From Phoronis ovalis (Eukaryota > Phoronida > Phoronidae), in assembly GCA_028565635.1 (NCBI GenBank), contig JAOXYB010109825.1:1-20806 (forward strand): a stretch of 20,806 bases of DNA. Reading direction: 5' to 3'. The notes below the pieces were generated by a model, which was given only the letters and a program-made list of their open reading frames with translations, ran no database searches and had not been told where the DNA came from. Below, piece by piece: positions 16,179 to 20,806 of this stretch (its first letter is position 1; each line of letters begins with the position of its first letter). A program made the position numbers and the translations under genes.

Positions 16179-19100
16179 TTATTCTTTCTTATCCTTGGTG
16201 TCTTCACGGTAATGTAAAAATACTAAACTGAATACAAATACACCAAATACCATAGAAAAGGCACTAGCATAGTACGGATATGCTGATAGGATGAACCGCT
16301 CATATTGAGTATGCTGGAGTGGACGAACAGACACCTGGAACAAATAGAATTTAAGTAGTTCTGTATTGATTCCATGAATAACTATTTGACATTGAATAGC
16401 AACAGTGAGTACCATTCAAGCTTCAATAGACAGTTTACATGCACTTGGTGGCACGGGAGTCACAAATTCACGTTTCTCCAGTTTTGAGTTCTGTTCTGTG
16501 AATGAATCATGCTAGCACATGGGCAACTGTGTGACTGCTCATTCACAAACTACATGTTGTGCCTCCAAGGACATGCAAATAGCTTATTGGTCAATCAGTT
16601 TAGATCAACCATGTAGATAAAATAAAAGCCGCTTTATCGTTTTACTTATCTAATGAGTCTCAATACATATACGGAAGATAACTACATTGTATATGATAAA
16701 TTTGGGGTAAATGGAACTCTCTTATCTGTATTGATTATTTTCTATATAGCTATAGTAACTTTTAACTAAAATCTTACTGTGTTTGCAACATATCAAGACA
16801 TTTTCAACCGCAGGTGATGCTATGAGAAATAGTTTTTAAGGACTTAAACGTTCATGAAATGATATCATACCTGTGTGGTACTGAAGAGATGTGTATATCC
16901 AATACGGTTATAATCCACCCTGAACTGGTAAACACCATACACATCTGGCAGCTTAAAATTTACGTAGAACTTTCCATCTAAAATGACAGATATTACCGAC
17001 ATTGCAGGCAATATTTTTCACCAGGTAAGGTACACAATAAAAAATTCTGTACTTACAGACTATGTTTTAAACAAGTAAGAAAGAAAAACATTTTATTTAG
17101 CTTTACAACAGAAATGTCTGTAGTTGTTGAAAATCTTTGAAAGATAACCTACAAAATGTTTAAGATTACAAATAATATACAAATTATAAATCTCAACTAA
17201 TTAATATTACTTAAAGCTGCTGCAAGAACCCTTCATTTCTTAAGTGTGAGATGTTGCAACACATAAACATGAATACATAAGAAATCTGTCTGTGTTGCCA
17301 AATGTAGAGGAAACTTTTTTTGACAATATCAGGTATTTACCTTTCTTCTTCAGGACAGTGCGGACAAAAGGATCAATTCTGACAAATTCCATCTGCACAT
17401 CATCAGCTTTGAATGGAACCCATTTACCATTCTCCAAAATATCAATTTCAATGGAATAGTACTACAATGCAACAAACAAAACTCAATTAAACATGAATTA
17501 AGTGCATTACAGAAAGAACACTGTTAGTGTGCAGTTAAAATATCATTTGCATGGTGTGAAGAGTAAAAATAGTCAGTTAGCAGTTCAATTAAAACTGAAG
17601 TAGTGCTCTCTATAGCAAGTAACATTCCATACAGTCAAGGCCACAGTATAAAGCACTTCTACACAAATCATGTTTTACATCTGTATGGTACTGTCACATA
17701 CATATCACTAGCTATGTGCAATGAATAGTTAATTTACAAAAATATTAAAGTAACCAAACAGAGCTCATCTGTGTTATCCTACAGCTATGAACACACATGT
17801 ACATGCAGAGGATACTTAAGGGTGACATACCACATCATCTATGATAGTATAAGCTTGGGGCGTCTCCTTGGACTCCTTGAGATGATGTACCACCTTGCCA
17901 ACACGCAGCACTCCCTTCTCCTTAAACACCCACGCAGCTAAATTATCAGCCACATCTTGGTTGCTAGAAGTGGGATACCTAGAATAAAAAAATCAAGTTA
18001 GCTGCATAGTGATATTTCAGAAAATCAGCATTGTTACATGGTATTTTGGAGCTACCAATTGTTCATTATAGTGGGATAGCAAAAACGTTAATTCAGTTAC
18101 TTACTGCTTGCCATCTATTGCTTTTTCCACAGGAGCAGTAAAGAATTCATCACTGAAAAAATCCAAGGAGCCAGAAAAGATAACACGAGCGTTGTTTCGT
18201 GCTTGTAGAGCAGCAATTAGCAGAGTGTTCTTGCCAACAGCATGAGGGTACTGCAAAATAAAAATACTATAACATCTAGAGACATGTTTTAAAATGTCCA
18301 CTTTCACTGCAGTATTTACTATAAGTTGGAATTAAAAATGGCCAGAAACATTTTCGTAATTTCTAATATATTTCTAGTATGTAAAGTTTACTTTTAAATC
18401 AATAATGTATATCGTCTGAAATTGTGGATCAAAATTATATAAAAGTAATGTATGCATACCTCTGTAATCTTTTCGTCCGGGTTGAAAGAGTAGGCAGAAG
18501 AAGAGGCATGAAGAATAGTCAACACTAGGGGGTTCTCAGGATCAGCAACCATTCTATAACAGTACCATATATTATGACTAAACCACTTTAAAATAATGAG
18601 GATTGGCATTGTGGTGTCATGCATGCTTAGTATGACAAAGAAATTACCACATGCTACAGCTTGTAATAAAGTGCTTCATATTGCTATAGCAACAATTTAA
18701 CATAGTTAACATATGTTCATATAGTTTTTGTAAGGCGATGGGGGAACAAATTGTTACCATGTATCAATTTTCTTTCCAAATGCTTTTCATCGTAACAAAA
18801 TCGTAAATAATCAATTTCAAATTAGTACCTTTCTTTAAATTCTTACTTTCCCCTATTATACAATATTGTTGGATAAAGTACTTTATTATTTCCGTGGCTG
18901 TATGTTGTTAAGTTATATTTTTTTGAAAACAGTAATTAAGAACCCATGCAATTACAATTACAGATCTCATTTTACTTACCCAACTCCTCTGTACAGAAGA
19001 GGGGATGTTTTCTTTGGTCCAACAATCATCTTGGCATCAATCAAGTCAGACGGTTCAGCCACTAACTTGGTGTGTTTTCCATAGTCAGAAACATCATATG

Positions 19101-19951
19101 CAAGATGATCGATAACTGCCGTATTTTCTTCGTCAAACTCAATACCACATTCACTAGCAAGTTCACGAAGTGGTTCGCCTGGAATAATGACAAGTATAAA
19201 TAAAGACATTCTAAAAAATTGCTCCAAGAGTGACATCCTTGTCTTTCTTGTTGACAGCATAAACAAACTGATTTACAAGCAGCATCCCATACTGTGTTAA
19301 TTATTGCACTGAAGCTCGGAGACATTTCCCATAATTCTATCTACATGTATTTTATCAATGGAAAGACATCATAGCCAATACAGCAAAAATTTACTTTTAA
19401 TTTTTGTAGTATTTTTAATTGTAAAGCTGTGTGTTTCCAAAAACTTATTGTACAATAAAAACTTACCAATGTTAGAACTGGCTGCAACTAAAACATTTCC
19501 TCCTCCATCAATGAAGTTAGTTATAGCAGGGATATCAATAGCTCCTCCAAATTCTGAAAGAATTTTCCAAAATAGTTCAAATGGATTTTCTCATTTTCAG
19601 AGTTTAGTAGTCAATTTAGCAGATAAAAAATAGTGTAACCAGAGTTTACTCTGTTAAGAGAAAAGGAATATTTTATTTATGGAAAAACTGATTTGTAATA
19701 AAGAAATAATGGATAGACATGCATTATTTCATAGATAAACTTGAATTATAATTAGAAATAACATAATAGTATTCAAAAACATTTTTTGGGAGTTTCTTCA
19801 AACATTTTCCCTCCACAATGACATTTGCATTAATTATTACCTTCCACGGATGGGGCGAATACAATCAAATTTTCATATATGAATTCACCATATTTCGATA
19901 AAGCTAAAGTTGCATCATCCGCAGTCTTAAATGTCAACTCAAACCCACGAT
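16179..19951 (-). CDS. DDOST: DDOST/OST48, oligosaccharyltransferase 48-kDa subunit (5' end off window)
   Basis: Nine minus-strand exons in order: 19951-19841, 19553-19467, 19178-18980, 18553-18460, 18250-18105, 17978-17831, 17461-17341, 16977-16871, 16334-16179 (TAA at 16181-16179). All borders are GT/AG and phases agree, giving 388 residues plus a split first codon. Near-identity to animal OST48: [62 protein letters not shown]. Role: non-catalytic subunit of the ER oligosaccharyltransferase that moves glycan from dolichol-PP to Asn. The luminal domain is followed by one membrane helix ([20 protein letters not shown]) and a short cytosolic tail ending KDKKE, a KxKxx ER-retrieval signal also found in the human tail. 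Missing: the signal peptide and about the first 40 mature residues, beyond the right edge. Very high confidence in family; no broken exon seen. Confidence -1.
16438..16575. repeat. Compact inverted-repeat element in last DDOST intron
   Basis: CATGCACTTGGTGGCAC (16438-16454) and GTGCCTCCAAGGACATG (16559-16575) are inverse complements at 14 of 17 positions. Inside, TGTGAATGA (16497-16505) and TCATTCACA (16539-16547) pair exactly. The 138-bp block is clearly richer in GC than the intron around it. It could be a short MITE or an RNA hairpin; no target duplication was identified. Confidence -1.
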
Positions 19952-20806
19952 CTGAAAATAGTTTCAATATCCATAATAACATAATGACATCTGATTACTT
20001 AATATTAAAACAGGATCTACAAGATACATATAAATGAAGATTTCATTTCTCAGGGTTTAATCTGCATGCCCCATTTACATCAGAAGGTCTACCAAATGCT
20101 GTCATATAAGTGGCATTGCACACTCTTACTGCATTATACCTATGTCCCTCGAAAATCTGACAGTGAAAACCTGAAAATGTTAGTGTATTCATGATGAATA
20201 GCTAGTCCTGTTTACATGACCCAACTAAACAACATAGTCTGACAGTGTAACTTCTAAAGATGTAGTGTGTACTATTTTAAGAATGTGACACTTTTGAAGT
20301 GTCAGAAAGAATAAAACATCTGTTCTTTGAAATCTGTTTATTTACAAAACTCCTGTACATCAAATCAAATAAACCAATTTTAGATAAGGTACATCCAAAC
20401 AAAATTTGATCAAGCCTGAATGCAGTCTTAATAATAGGTCATATATCGGACTTTCAAAATTAACGAAAATGCACCCGTATGACGATAATTTTCATTCCGC
20501 AATACTCCAATGATATTAGTTTGTTAATATCAAGCAAAAAAAAGAATAAATCTTTCTTTTGTCACAACATTTTACATGTAACTCAGTAAATACAAAGCAA
20601 CAGTAATGTTGGCTACATTGATTTACACACATAGATTGGAATTTTTTTTAGTATGCTGAATCAAATTTCTACATGCTAGTTTTGTTAATTTCGAAAGACA
20701 ATAGAGTTTGACTAGGAAAGTGCTAAGACTAACTAGACATTCGGTGAGTTGTAAACAACTCCGAGAGTGTACCCCCAGCCAAGAATGCTGTCAGTTGGAG
20801 AGACTG
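19952..20806 (-). other. Upstream DDOST intron reaching the window edge
   Basis: No sequence coding the expected OST48 N-terminus (signal peptide, then LVLLDNLNVRETHS-like strand) is present on the minus strand, so the preceding exon lies further right. The acceptor at 19952 (tattttcag) is good. One perfect hairpin is at 20286-20304. The last 70 bases are GC-richer and open in one minus-strand frame but match nothing I recognise. Confidence -1.
20286..20304. repeat. Perfect 8-bp-stem hairpin
   Basis: TGACACTT (20286-20293) and AAGTGTCA (20297-20304) are exact inverse complements with a three-base loop. Intronic; may be chance. Confidence -1.

Noticed and set aside
16023-16217. Plus-strand 64-codon ORF
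   Set aside because: Antisense to the DDOST 3' UTR and its last codons, which are strongly conserved on the minus strand.
19358-19633. Plus-strand 91-codon ORF
   Set aside because: Antisense to a well-matched DDOST exon (19553-19467) and flanking intron.
20735-20806. Minus-strand open stretch at the right edge as an upstream DDOST exon
   Set aside because: Its translation does not resemble the OST48 N-terminus, and no donor in the phase needed by the exon at 19951 was found. Possibly part of a repeat; left unassigned.
1-20806. A novel multi-gene defence or biosynthetic system
   Set aside because: All supported coding exons belong to three conserved animal housekeeping or regulatory genes with unrelated functions. 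No further conserved ORFs remain that could form a system.

Overview
The window looks like nuclear DNA of an animal, most likely an insect or other arthropod. It is AT-rich, its coding exons are short (62 to 222 nt) and bounded by GT/AG splice sites, and the protein families are conserved across metazoans. There is no bacterial-style operon, rRNA, CRISPR array or intact tRNA gene. The species cannot be named from the sequence alone.

Three protein-coding genes account for the real exons. (1) On the minus strand at the left, the 5' part of SMG8, a nonsense-mediated-decay factor. Exons at 3181-3120, 2288-2114, 1586-1464, 1058-975 and 746-679 join in phase to give the first 170 residues. A probable further exon lies at 193-135, and the rest of the gene runs off the left edge. 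(2) On the plus strand in the middle, a complete BTB-BACK-Kelch coding sequence in 11 exons (7625-13427, 590 aa), best matched to KLHL17 (actinfilin), a CUL3 ubiquitin-ligase adaptor. (3) On the minus strand at the right, most of DDOST (OST48/Wbp1), a subunit of the ER oligosaccharyltransferase. Nine exons (19951 down to 16179) carry everything except the signal peptide and first N-terminal strands, which lie beyond the right edge.

SMG8 and KLHL17 are head-to-head. About 370 bp (3182-3551) between the SMG8 start codon and a candidate KLHL17 leader exon hold E2F-like, CTCF-like and YY1/Pho-like motifs, consistent with a shared divergent promoter. A 4.1 kb, apparently non-coding AT-rich stretch then separates this from the first KLHL17 coding exon. 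KLHL17 and DDOST are tail-to-tail across 2.75 kb holding their 3' UTRs, poly(A) signals and a foldback element of about 608 bp flanked by TTAA.

The three genes work in different processes (mRNA surveillance, ubiquitylation, N-glycosylation), and I see no evidence that they form one functional system. The points most worth a second look are: the TTAA-flanked foldback element; duplicated 3' splice sites before the last KLHL17 exon, where the upstream one would put a stop in frame; a 46-bp minisatellite against another KLHL17 acceptor; an SMG8 reading-phase break that needs a micro-exon; an SMG8 splice donor buried in a perfect hairpin; and the divergent promoter motifs.
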